A DNA stretch of 5,061 nucleotides, taken from positions 1 to 5,061 of the forward strand of contig JADGQH010000239.1 in the NCBI GenBank assembly GCA_017881985.1, given 5' to 3'. Positions 1-4,514 of the stretch are shown piece by piece (the stretch's first letter is position 1; each line of letters opens with the position of its first letter). The stretch comes from Chloroflexota bacterium. Its GTDB lineage: Bacteria > Chloroflexota > Limnocylindria > Limnocylindrales > CSP1-4. The notes beneath the pieces are model-generated. The model was not told the origin of the DNA. It ran no database searches and saw nothing but the letters and a program-made list of their open reading frames with translations. Position numbers and translations under genes: made by a program.

Positions 1-618
1 GAAGCCGCGGTCCTCTTCTTCGAGGCTGAGCGCCGGCGGATCGGCAGCGCTGCGCGCTTCACCCGGGAACGAGCGCGCTGGCTCAAGCTCGCGGCCGCGG
101 CCGGGGCGCCGCCGGAACGCGCGGCGCGGCTCGTCGCAGCGCAGCTCTCCCAGGAGACGGTGGACGCCGTTCGGGCGCTCTACATGACCACGGTGGAGCG
201 TGCGTTCCGGTCCGCGAAGCGCGAGCGCCGGTGGGAGGATGCGTCGCGGATCCGACGCGAGCAGGCCATGGCACTCTTCCGTCTCGCCGGTTCGGGGTCG
301 ATCCCGTCGGAGGCCGTCGTCACGTTGCACCGGGACGGGGTCGCCGCGGAGCTGCGCGGCCTCGCGGAGGTCGCCAAGGAGGCCGAGCTCGTGAGCGCGG
401 CCTGCTGCGACGTCTGCCGGGCCGACGATGGACAGGTCTGCCGCATCACGCAGGAGCTCATGGCCTCGCGGCTGCCGCACCCCGGCTGCCCAAAGGGCCT
501 GTGCCGGTGCCGGTGGGACCTCACGGCACGCGACCGGACGATCCTGCGTCGATTCCAGCGGCGGCCCGCACGGACGAACCAGCGCGCCGTCGCGAGCGGA
601 CCCACCCCGGCGGTCTGA
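1..618 (+). CDS. Hypothetical protein with C-terminal Cys/His cluster (5' end missing)
   Basis: The frame is open from the first base, so the true start lies outside the window; 205 residues are visible. The first ~130 are helical and highly charged (many Arg, Glu, Ala) with no membrane segment. Around visible residues 135-170 lies a compact cluster: CCxVC followed by DDGQVC, then LPHPGC, then CRCRW, giving seven Cys and one His that could bind zinc. The spacing (CxxC, a DG a few residues later, then HPxC and CRC) resembles the C-terminal motif of Mu gpF/SPP1 gp7-type phage head morphogenesis proteins. However, the rest does not resemble them and there is no phage gene nearby, so I do not assign that function. 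The last ~25 residues are Arg/Pro-rich and probably disordered. The TGA stop lies within a hairpin. The gene is certain as coding on open frame and residue pattern; the function is unknown. Confidence 0.75.
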   Translation, partial: EAAVLFFEAERRRIGSAARFTRERARWLKLAAAAGAPPERAARLVAAQLSQETVDAVRALYMTTVERAFRSAKRERRWEDASRIRREQAMALFRLAGSGSIPSEAVVTLHRDGVAAELRGLAEVAKEAELVSAACCDVCRADDGQVCRITQELMASRLPHPGCPKGLCRCRWDLTARDRTILRRFQRRPARTNQRAVASGPTPAV

Positions 619-624
619 CCGCCG
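608..624 (+). terminator. Short hairpin across the stop codon of the first gene
   Basis: CGGCGGT and ACCGCCG form a perfect 7-bp stem with a 3-base loop (CTG). The TGA stop is in the loop and 3' arm. There is no T-run afterwards, so a classical intrinsic terminator is not shown; in GC-rich genomes such stems may still end transcription or protect the 3' end. This could also be chance in sequence of this composition. Confidence 0.3.
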
Positions 625-655
625 CGCGTCCTCCCCGCCGGGCGAGCCGGCGCCC

Positions 656-677
656 GTCCCCGCCTGGCGACGGGGAC
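656..677 (+). terminator. Intergenic hairpin, possible terminator
   Basis: GTCCCCG and CGGGGAC pair perfectly over 7 bp around an 8-base loop. It lies about 40 bases after the first gene and about 50 bases before the TACCCT promoter box, the expected place for an end-of-transcript structure. There is no downstream T-run. Strand is assumed from the upstream gene. Confidence 0.3.
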
Positions 678-725
678 CGCCCCGGCCGACCGCGACCCGT
701 GTCTCCGACGCGTTCGCGTGCGCCC

Positions 726-737
726 TACCCTATATAC
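726..737 (+). promoter_or_regulatory. Leaderless-type -10 box before the chimeric gene
   Basis: TACCCT (726-731) matches the TANNNT -10 consensus and is separated from the ATG at 738 by six bases (ATATAC), so transcription would begin at or next to the start codon. No Shine-Dalgarno sequence is visible upstream, which fits a leaderless message. TATATA at 731-736 makes this the most AT-rich short patch noticed in the window. No convincing -35 hexamer is present about 17 bases upstream. The spacing is the main support. Confidence 0.5.
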
Positions 738-1187
738 ATGCAGGAGCGGGCCTTCGGGCGGACCGGCCGATCCGTGAGCGAGCTCGGCGTCGGCATGTGG
801 GGGATGGGCGGCGGGATCGGCGGCTGGACCGGTGCCGACGACCACTGGCCGGGGGTCGGCTACGAGTTCCGCCTTCCGTCCGCGACCGCCTACCGCTCGA
901 TCCGCATCGAGGTGATGGGGACATCGACCGGCCGCCAGCCGACGATCGGCTTCCATGACTGGCCGCTGGGGCTGGCGTGGGGTCAGCTCTATCAGCCGGA
1001 CTGGAGGAGCACGGCGATCTCGCCGACCGCGACGCGCTGGGCAGGCGTGACGACGACGGACACTGCCCACTTCGTCTCGGGACGCACCGCGCGCGTCTAC
1101 ATCGAAGGCGGCGGTCGGCTCGCCGGCACGTTCGCCTTCGTCGTCACGGGCGTCCGGCTGCTCGTCTCGGTCGGAACCGCGCAATAG
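738..1187 (+). CDS. Chimeric protein: aldo/keto reductase N-terminus joined to an unrelated beta-rich tail
   Basis: A 149-residue product. Residues 1-35 (FGRTGRSVSELGVGMWGMGG and a following GWTGADD) read like the first beta-strand and cofactor-side loop of aldo/keto reductases. The family then normally continues with a helix and the catalytic Asp, Tyr, Lys and His over about 280-330 residues; none of that is here. From about residue 36 the sequence changes to an aromatic, Gly/Thr-rich pattern (YEFRLPS, TIGFHDW, AWGQLYQPDW, YIEGGGRLAGTF) that looks like alternating beta-strands of a C-terminal sandwich domain. No family is recognised. The start is set by ATG at 738, six bases after a TACCCT box and without a ribosome binding site. 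It cannot be a working reductase. Either a deletion fused the 5' end of one gene to the 3' end of another, or this is an assembly join. It may still be expressed, since the frame is intact and a hairpin follows the stop. Confidence 0.6.
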   Translation: MQERAFGRTGRSVSELGVGMWGMGGGIGGWTGADDHWPGVGYEFRLPSATAYRSIRIEVMGTSTGRQPTIGFHDWPLGLAWGQLYQPDWRSTAISPTATRWAGVTTTDTAHFVSGRTARVYIEGGGRLAGTFAFVVTGVRLLVSVGTAQ

Positions 1188-1190
1188 CAC

Positions 1191-1212
1191 GGTCGGCCCG
1201 TTGGGGCCGGCC
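1191..1212 (+). terminator. Strong hairpin just after the chimeric gene
   Basis: GGTCGGCCC and GGGCCGGCC form a 9-bp stem (one T-G wobble) with a GTTG tetraloop, starting three bases after the TAG stop at 1185-1187. There is no T-run. Position, stem length and tight loop make it the best terminator candidate in the window. It faces the J-domain gene, whose stop is 165 bases further on, so it would separate two convergent transcripts. Confidence 0.5.
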
Positions 1213-1376
1213 ACAGCCTGCGAGGCGGGGTCACGACCCGCGGATGTCCCGCGCCACCGTGCCGCGGGGCCGCTGGCCGGACCTACTGGCGGCTCTGCGC
1301 GAGCACCGCTGGGACGGCCACGCACCGCGCGGGTCGCTGTCGTAGACCACCGTGGGCAGCACCGGCCGGGGTCGGC
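1213..1376. other. Convergent intergenic stretch without a recognisable gene
   Basis: Between the hairpin and the stop of the J-domain gene I see no start codon with upstream signals, no RNA gene and no repeat. Frames open across it on both strands are Arg/Pro-rich compositional shadows. A short GGCC-loop-GGCC element near 1362-1378 could fold at the 3' end of the J-domain transcript but is too weak to call. Confidence 0.5.
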
Positions 1377-1907
1377 CTAGCGACCGAAGCTGAACCGTGC
1401 GCGTGGTTGGGCCTTTCCGGACTGTACCAGGTCCCGCCGGAGACCCATCCGTCGGAGAATGACGTCGATCTCCTCGAGGTAGGCGGCGGCCTGGTGTGCG
1501 TCGCATGCGCCGTCGGGCGCATCGTGCTCGTCGTCCAGCCACTGGAGGTAGCCGGGGTCGATCCGCGCGATCTCGCCGAGCGACCATCCGGCGAAGACGC
1601 CGAAGGTCAGGACGCTTCCTGATGGGCGGCCCGGCGGCGGACCGGCGATCCCCGTCCAGGGAGGTGCCGCTGGCCCGGGCGGCGCGGGACGAGGCCGGTT
1701 CGCTCGTCGCTCCGCGTCGTAGGCAGCGCGGCGCTCCGGGTCGCCAAGCACCTCCCAGGCGCGGTTGAGCTCACGCATCCGCTGCTCGCCGTCGGCGCCC
1801 GCGTGGTCGGGATGGTAGACGGCCGCCATGGCGCGATAGGCGATCCGGATCGCGGCCCTGTCCGCCGATTCATCCACATGGAGCATGCCGTACAGATCGT
1901 CGACCAC
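1377..1907 (-). CDS. J-domain protein with C-terminal FG/YLxWL module
   Basis: A 176-residue product starting at GTG (1907). AGGGG eight to twelve bases upstream is a usable ribosome binding site. Residues 1-65 are a J-domain: LYGMLHV start, helix II, HPD at 32-34, helix III with LNRAWEVLGDPERRAAYD. The HPD loop is the part that stimulates Hsp70 (DnaK) ATPase, so the protein should recruit or activate DnaK in the cytoplasm. There is no Gly/Phe-rich region and no zinc-finger domain, so it is not the general DnaJ. A Pro-rich linker (72-95) leads to residues 99-124: LTFGVFAGWSLGEIARIDP and YLQWL. This FG-x3-G-x-x-L-x-E-I pattern is seen at the ends of some J-domain proteins and resembles the C-terminal module of exonuclease-X-like proteins; its role is not established here. 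The tail is helical. No membrane segment. It lies 217 bases after the anti-sigma gene on the same strand, with a hairpin between, so it is probably transcribed separately. Confidence 0.85.
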   Translation of the reverse strand: MVDDLYGMLHVDESADRAAIRIAYRAMAAVYHPDHAGADGEQRMRELNRAWEVLGDPERRAAYDAERRANRPRPAPPGPAAPPWTGIAGPPPGRPSGSVLTFGVFAGWSLGEIARIDPGYLQWLDDEHDAPDGACDAHQAAAYLEEIDVILRRMGLRRDLVQSGKAQPRARFSFGR

Positions 1908-1997
1908 GCGTGACCCCTACTCGATGACACGAAAGGTAGTCGGCCGGGCTGGTCGCCGGGCAGAGCCGAACGGCCCCACGACTCGGGCGGCTCGCCA

Positions 1998-2025
1998 CCT
2001 CCGGGAAGAGCGGAGCACCCGGAGG
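1998..2025 (-). repeat. Perfect 8-bp inverted repeat in the intergenic region
   Basis: CCTCCGGG (1998-2005) and CCCGGAGG (2018-2025) are exact reverse complements around a 12-base spacer. It lies between the anti-sigma stop and the J-domain start. It could be a transcript-end hairpin for the sigma/anti-sigma operon, or an operator for the J-domain gene about 90 bases downstream. No T-run on either side. Confidence 0.35.
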
Positions 2026-2088
2026 CGGGGCGAAGAGCGTGACGCAGGCTTGTTCCGTCTCGTCGCCGGGCTGGGCCCGTTCTGGCGG

Positions 2089-2123
2089 CGTGGAGGCGAG
2101 GCCCGAACCGCGGTCGCTCCACG
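2089..2123 (-). terminator. Hairpin immediately after the anti-sigma stop
   Basis: CTCCACG at 2117-2123 and CGTGGAG at 2089-2095 pair over 7 bp; a further 3 bp (TCG/CGA) pair inward past a single bulged base at 2096. The structure begins one base beyond the TGA (2125-2127), as expected for an operon end. The loop is about 14 bases and no T-run follows, so efficiency is uncertain. Confidence 0.4.
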
Positions 2124-2124
2124 G

Positions 2125-3510
2125 TCAGGGCCGGGTCAGGTCGGCCTCCACCATGGAGACCTCGGTCGCGGCCACGTGCGGCCGGCCCGCATCGAGCAGG
2201 GCCTGCTCGACCGTCCGCTGCGGGTCGGACCGGTACGAGCCCAGTGCGTCGCCGGGGCTCGTCACGACCCCGCGATACGCGACGACCGTCCGGTCGGCCT
2301 GGCCAGCCTCGTGCAGCAGGATCGAGAACCCGTGGTACCCGAGGCCTCCCTGGGGTGGGACGCCGTTCGTGACGGGCAGGGACGCGAGCTGGCCGACGAG
2401 CGCCGCCACCTGCACCTCGGTCAGGACCCAGGACGGGTCCGGCCGGCCGGAGTAGATCCCCAGCGTGACGGTCACGGTCGGAAGCCCGCTGTTCGAGAGC
2501 GGTGCGAGCGGGCCGCTCGGGTCGATGAGCCCGGCCAGGTGGGTGACGGGGATCGTGACGACCGGCATGCCCGCCGCGTATGGGGCCACCTGGTACTGCC
2601 CGAACGTGATCTCGAGGCCGCCGGGCGTGATCGCCCACGCGGCGTAGTTGTCGGCCGTCGGCTCGGTCCCGGTCGCGAGCCACGTGGTCATGGAGGAGTC
2701 CGTCATCCAGTCGGCCAGGGTCAGCTTGAGCTGCGTCCTCGCCTCGACCGCGAGCGCGTCCATGTAGCCGCTGCCCATGCGGAACAGGTCGGCGAGCGCA
2801 TGGCGCCTGCCGGACGCCAGGTCGAAGGTGAAAGTGCTGAGCACGTCGGCGCCGTGGGCGGCCCCCGAGGGGTAGGAGTACGAGTTCACACGCAGGCTGA
2901 GCACGTCCCGCGAGCTGTACGCGACGCTGTAGTCGACCTGGAGCGTCGACGGCTGGTTCGGGCCGGCCTGCGGGTCCTTGCCGATCCCCGTCGTGAAGTC
3001 CCGGACCGACGCGTACGCCTCGTCGCGGAGCAGAGTGTCGATCGTCGCCGCGGCAGCCGGGTCGGCGAGGCCGCCGACCTGTGGGTATCGCACCTGGTAG
3101 GTGGCGCCCGTTGCGGCGACCCCCCCGCTGAGCATGGCGCCCGTGACGATCGGGTTCGCCGTTGGCGTGGGGCTCGGGCTCGGGCTCGGGCTCGGGACGA
3201 CGCGCTGCGGCGACGCGGACGCCGACACGGGCGGGCCGCCAATGCCCGTTGGACGTCCGACGCCCCAGGCGAGCGCGACCGTCGTGACCAGAACCACCCC
3301 GGCCGCGGCGAACGCGAACCGCGCCGCGTTCCGGCTTCGGGCCGGCCCGATCCGCGCCCGCCTCGCCGACACCTGCCGGGTTCCTTCGACCGAAGCGAGC
3401 ACGCGCTGGAGGGCCGGCTCGGACAGCGATCGGGGTCCCGATGCCATCCAGGCGCGCAGTTTCGCGTCGACGTCCTCGTCTGTGTGGACCGGGCGGTTCG
3501 GCCTCGTCAT
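2125..3510 (-). CDS. RsiV-like membrane anti-sigma factor (DUF4163/DUF3298) with extra C-terminal domain
   Basis: A 461-residue product, likely the anti-sigma factor for the overlapping ECF sigma. Start at ATG 3510, with GAGGAGGG at good spacing. Layout: residues 1-60, cytoplasmic, charged, with an LRAWMASGP...LQRVLASVEGTRQ segment where sigma binding is expected; 62-84, one membrane helix; 97-120, Ser/Pro linker (PSPSPSPSPTPT); ~135-230, DUF4163-like, with SYPSGAAHG; ~230-325, DUF3298, with the family hallmarks LADLFR, GLEITFGQYQVAPYAAG and a following VTIPVTHL. In Bacillus RsiV this family is the extracytoplasmic sensor that binds lysozyme and is then cleaved. Residues 345-461 are an added domain with SGRPDPSW (354-361) and GLGYHGF, a motif pair I associate only with uncharacterised secreted proteins. 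The whole protein has no cysteine, so it is not a zinc (ZAS-type) or redox-sensing anti-sigma factor. Family assignment is firm; the signal is unknown. Confidence 0.85.
   Translation of the reverse strand: MTRPNRPVHTDEDVDAKLRAWMASGPRSLSEPALQRVLASVEGTRQVSARRARIGPARSRNAARFAFAAAGVVLVTTVALAWGVGRPTGIGGPPVSASASPQRVVPSPSPSPSPTPTANPIVTGAMLSGGVAATGATYQVRYPQVGGLADPAAAATIDTLLRDEAYASVRDFTTGIGKDPQAGPNQPSTLQVDYSVAYSSRDVLSLRVNSYSYPSGAAHGADVLSTFTFDLASGRRHALADLFRMGSGYMDALAVEARTQLKLTLADWMTDSSMTTWLATGTEPTADNYAAWAITPGGLEITFGQYQVAPYAAGMPVVTIPVTHLAGLIDPSGPLAPLSNSGLPTVTVTLGIYSGRPDPSWVLTEVQVAALVGQLASLPVTNGVPPQGGLGYHGFSILLHEAGQADRTVVAYRGVVTSPGDALGSYRSDPQRTVEQALLDAGRPHVAATEVSMVEADLTRP
3170..3196 (-). repeat. In-frame hexanucleotide tandem repeat (GGGCTC x4)
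   Basis: Four exact copies of GGGCTC plus a partial copy, read on the minus strand as alternating Pro-Ser codons in the linker just outside the membrane helix of the anti-sigma protein. Because the unit is six bases, gain or loss of copies changes linker length without shifting frame. Confidence 0.8.
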
Positions 3511-4058
3511 GCCAGTCCCTCCTCGATCATGGTCGGGCGCGCTTCGGCCTCGAGAGCCGCGCGAAGGGCGGCGGTGGCGTGGTGCAGCCGCGACTTCACG
3601 GTCCCCAGTGGGATGTCCAGGGTCTCCGCGATCTCCTCCTGCCGAAGGTCGCGCCAGTAGCGCAGGACGATGACCGCCCGCTGGTCGGGGGTCAGGCGCC
3701 GAAAGCCGCGCTCGAGCTCGTCCCGGTCGGCCACCCGCCGGAACTCGCTCGAATCCGCGGGAGCGTCCGGCGACACGTCCCGCACGTCCGTTCGCCAGCG
3801 CCCGAAGCGCCGCGACTCGGCCGCGCAGGCGCGGACGAGGATGCGGTAGAGCCACGGCTCGAGGCGTTCGGGATCCCGCAGACCGGGCAGCTCGCGCCAG
3901 GCTGTCACGAGGGTCTGATGGACGGCGTCCTCCGCGGCGGGGAGGTCCCGAAGGATGCGGAAGGCGACCGCGACGAGCCGGCCGCCGACCTCCCGGGCGA
4001 GGGCCTCGAAGGCCTTCGTGTCGTCGTGCTGCGCGCGCTCCACGACGTCGGTTCGCAC
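3507..4058 (-). CDS. ECF-family RNA polymerase sigma factor
   Basis: A 183-residue product from GTG 4058. Region sigma-2 spans ~5-84: AFEALAREVGGRL, then FRILRDLPAAEDAVHQTLVTAW (core-binding and -10 recognition helices) and LEPWLYRILVRAC. A variable linker follows (85-112). Region sigma-4 spans ~113-169: LTPDQRAVIVLRYW, EEIAETLDIPLGTVKSRL helix-turn-helix and a final helix. Length and two-domain build are standard for the ECF group; no extra C-terminal domain. The stop overlaps the anti-sigma start (ATGA at 3507-3510), which implies one transcript and coupled translation, the usual arrangement for a sigma and its inhibitor. The start is the weakest point: GAGGAG lies only two bases before this GTG, closer than normal, and the frame stays open upstream to a TTG at 4163. 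I keep GTG 4058 because the conserved region begins directly after it and upstream residues look non-coding. Confidence 0.9.
   Translation of the reverse strand: MRTDVVERAQHDDTKAFEALAREVGGRLVAVAFRILRDLPAAEDAVHQTLVTAWRELPGLRDPERLEPWLYRILVRACAAESRRFGRWRTDVRDVSPDAPADSSEFRRVADRDELERGFRRLTPDQRAVIVLRYWRDLRQEEIAETLDIPLGTVKSRLHHATAALRAALEAEARPTMIEEGLA
3517..3524 (-). promoter_or_regulatory. Strong ribosome binding site for the anti-sigma gene
   Basis: GAGGAGGG on the minus strand ends six bases before the ATG at 3510. It lies inside the last codons of the sigma gene, fixes the anti-sigma start, and should keep inhibitor production in step with sigma. Confidence 0.75.
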
Positions 4059-4385
4059 CGCTCCTCGCTTTCGGTACGCACGCTCCGGGGTTGCCGGCGC
4101 ATGGAGCGTCCGGCGAGAGGATGCGTTACCTCTATGAGGCCCGTTCGGGGACGCTCCGTTCAATCATGCTGGTCGCGCCCACGGGTCGCGCCCCTTCCTC
4201 GTGGATCATCGCGCCGTGAGCCGCCTCGATGAGCCTGAGCACGAGCAGGCCCGGCAGCTCCGTGGCGATCGCGTCGGCGGCGACATCGACCTCCACGCTC
4301 TCGTCACCTCGGACCCCGACCTCGCGCCTCGTGCGCGCACGGTGGTCCGCGTGCGCCACCAACCACGCTGTAGGCTGGGGCGACC
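4059..4385. other. Divergent control region upstream of the sigma gene, no confident gene
   Basis: These 327 bases separate the sigma gene from the + strand small reading frame. CGCTCC or its complement occurs at 4059, 4081, 4103 (inverted) and 4152. GGAGCGTCC (4103-4111) and GGACGCTCC (4149-4157) form a perfect 9-bp inverted repeat 37 bases apart. No convincing -35/-10 pair for the sigma gene could be fixed by eye; TTGAAC at 4163-4158 has no well-spaced -10. A minus-strand frame of 75 codons from GTG 4359 to TAG 4132 has a plausible residue pattern (DVAADAIATELPGLLVLRLI) but no ribosome binding site and no family match. A plus-strand frame covers the same triplets and has equally G/C-rich third positions, so coding is unresolved. 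Confidence 0.5.
4371..4376 (+). promoter_or_regulatory. TAGGCT -10 box of leaderless type
   Basis: TAGGCT fits TANNNT and lies nine bases before the ATG at 4386, similar to the TACCCT box at 726. It is the most promoter-like element between the sigma gene and the hydrolase and could drive the hydrolase transcript with a ~120-base leader. No clear -35 is seen. Confidence 0.35.
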
Positions 4386-4472
4386 ATGAAGCTGTGCAGC
4401 GTCGGTGCCGACGTGTTGTTCGCTGCCGGAAGTGATCAACCACGCCGGCGCCTGACAGCACGGAGCGCCTGA
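4386..4472 (+). CDS. Possible 28-residue leader peptide
   Basis: ATG at 4386, nine bases after a TAGGCT box, opens a frame of 28 codons ending in TGA at 4470-4472, 37 bases before the hydrolase start. The product begins MKLCSVGADVLFAAG and ends in an Arg-rich tail. No family is recognised. It has no Shine-Dalgarno sequence, so it would need leaderless translation. Its last third lies inside the TGAC repeat array. It may be a short leader peptide, the broken start of a lost gene, or a chance frame. Confidence 0.25.
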   Translation: MKLCSVGADVLFAAGSDQPRRRLTARSA

Positions 4473-4514
4473 CAAACGCAGGCTGCATGACAACACGGAT
4501 GGCCTGACGATGCG
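4433..4514 (+). repeat. Regular TGAC repeat array (17-18 nt period) before the hydrolase gene
   Basis: TGAC occurs at 4453, 4470, 4488 and 4505, spaced 17, 18 and 17 bases, each preceded by a GC-rich GCGCC- or GGCC-like block. GCGCCTGACA is exact at 4448-4457 and 4465-4474; TGACAGCACGGA at 4453 and TGACAACACGGA at 4488 match at 11 of 12 positions. A degenerate fifth unit may start at TGATCA (4433). The last unit overlaps the ATG at 4510. It may be an array of protein-binding sites or an imperfect minisatellite. Confidence 0.6.

Noticed and set aside
400..520. Prophage head morphogenesis gene
   Set aside because: Only the Cys/His spacing is similar; no portal, terminase, capsid or integrase gene is nearby and the N-terminal part does not match.
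231..737. Upstream extension of the chimeric gene's frame, open from 231
   Set aside because: It overlaps the first gene in another frame and has Arg/Pro-rich shadow composition; the aldo/keto reductase start motif begins right at ATG 738 next to the -10 box.
180..1325. A 381-codon minus-strand open frame across the first two genes and the intergenic region
   Set aside because: The translation is Arg/Pro/Ala-rich low-information sequence, it crosses the leaderless promoter and two hairpins, and it has no start signal.
1607..2683. A 358-codon minus-strand frame overlapping the anti-sigma and J-domain genes
   Set aside because: It reads across two supported genes in a different frame and shows no domain; typical of GC-rich shadow frames.
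1885..3660. A 591-codon open frame on the + strand antisense to the anti-sigma gene
   Set aside because: It is Arg/Gly/Val-rich with no recognisable domain, and it overlaps a gene with clear DUF3298 motifs, a strong ribosome binding site and ATGA coupling. It is a compositional shadow.
3511..3855. Upstream extension of the anti-sigma frame into the sigma gene
   Set aside because: The anti-sigma frame stays open to 3855, but ATG 3510 has a strong ribosome binding site and overlaps the sigma stop, and upstream residues are shadow of sigma region 4.
4059..4163. Extension of the sigma gene to TTG 4163
   Set aside because: The added 35 residues have no sigma-like content and cross the inverted repeat; conserved region 2 begins just after GTG 4058.
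4433..4514. CRISPR array
   Set aside because: Units are only 17-18 bases, imperfect and without distinct spacers; no cas gene is present.
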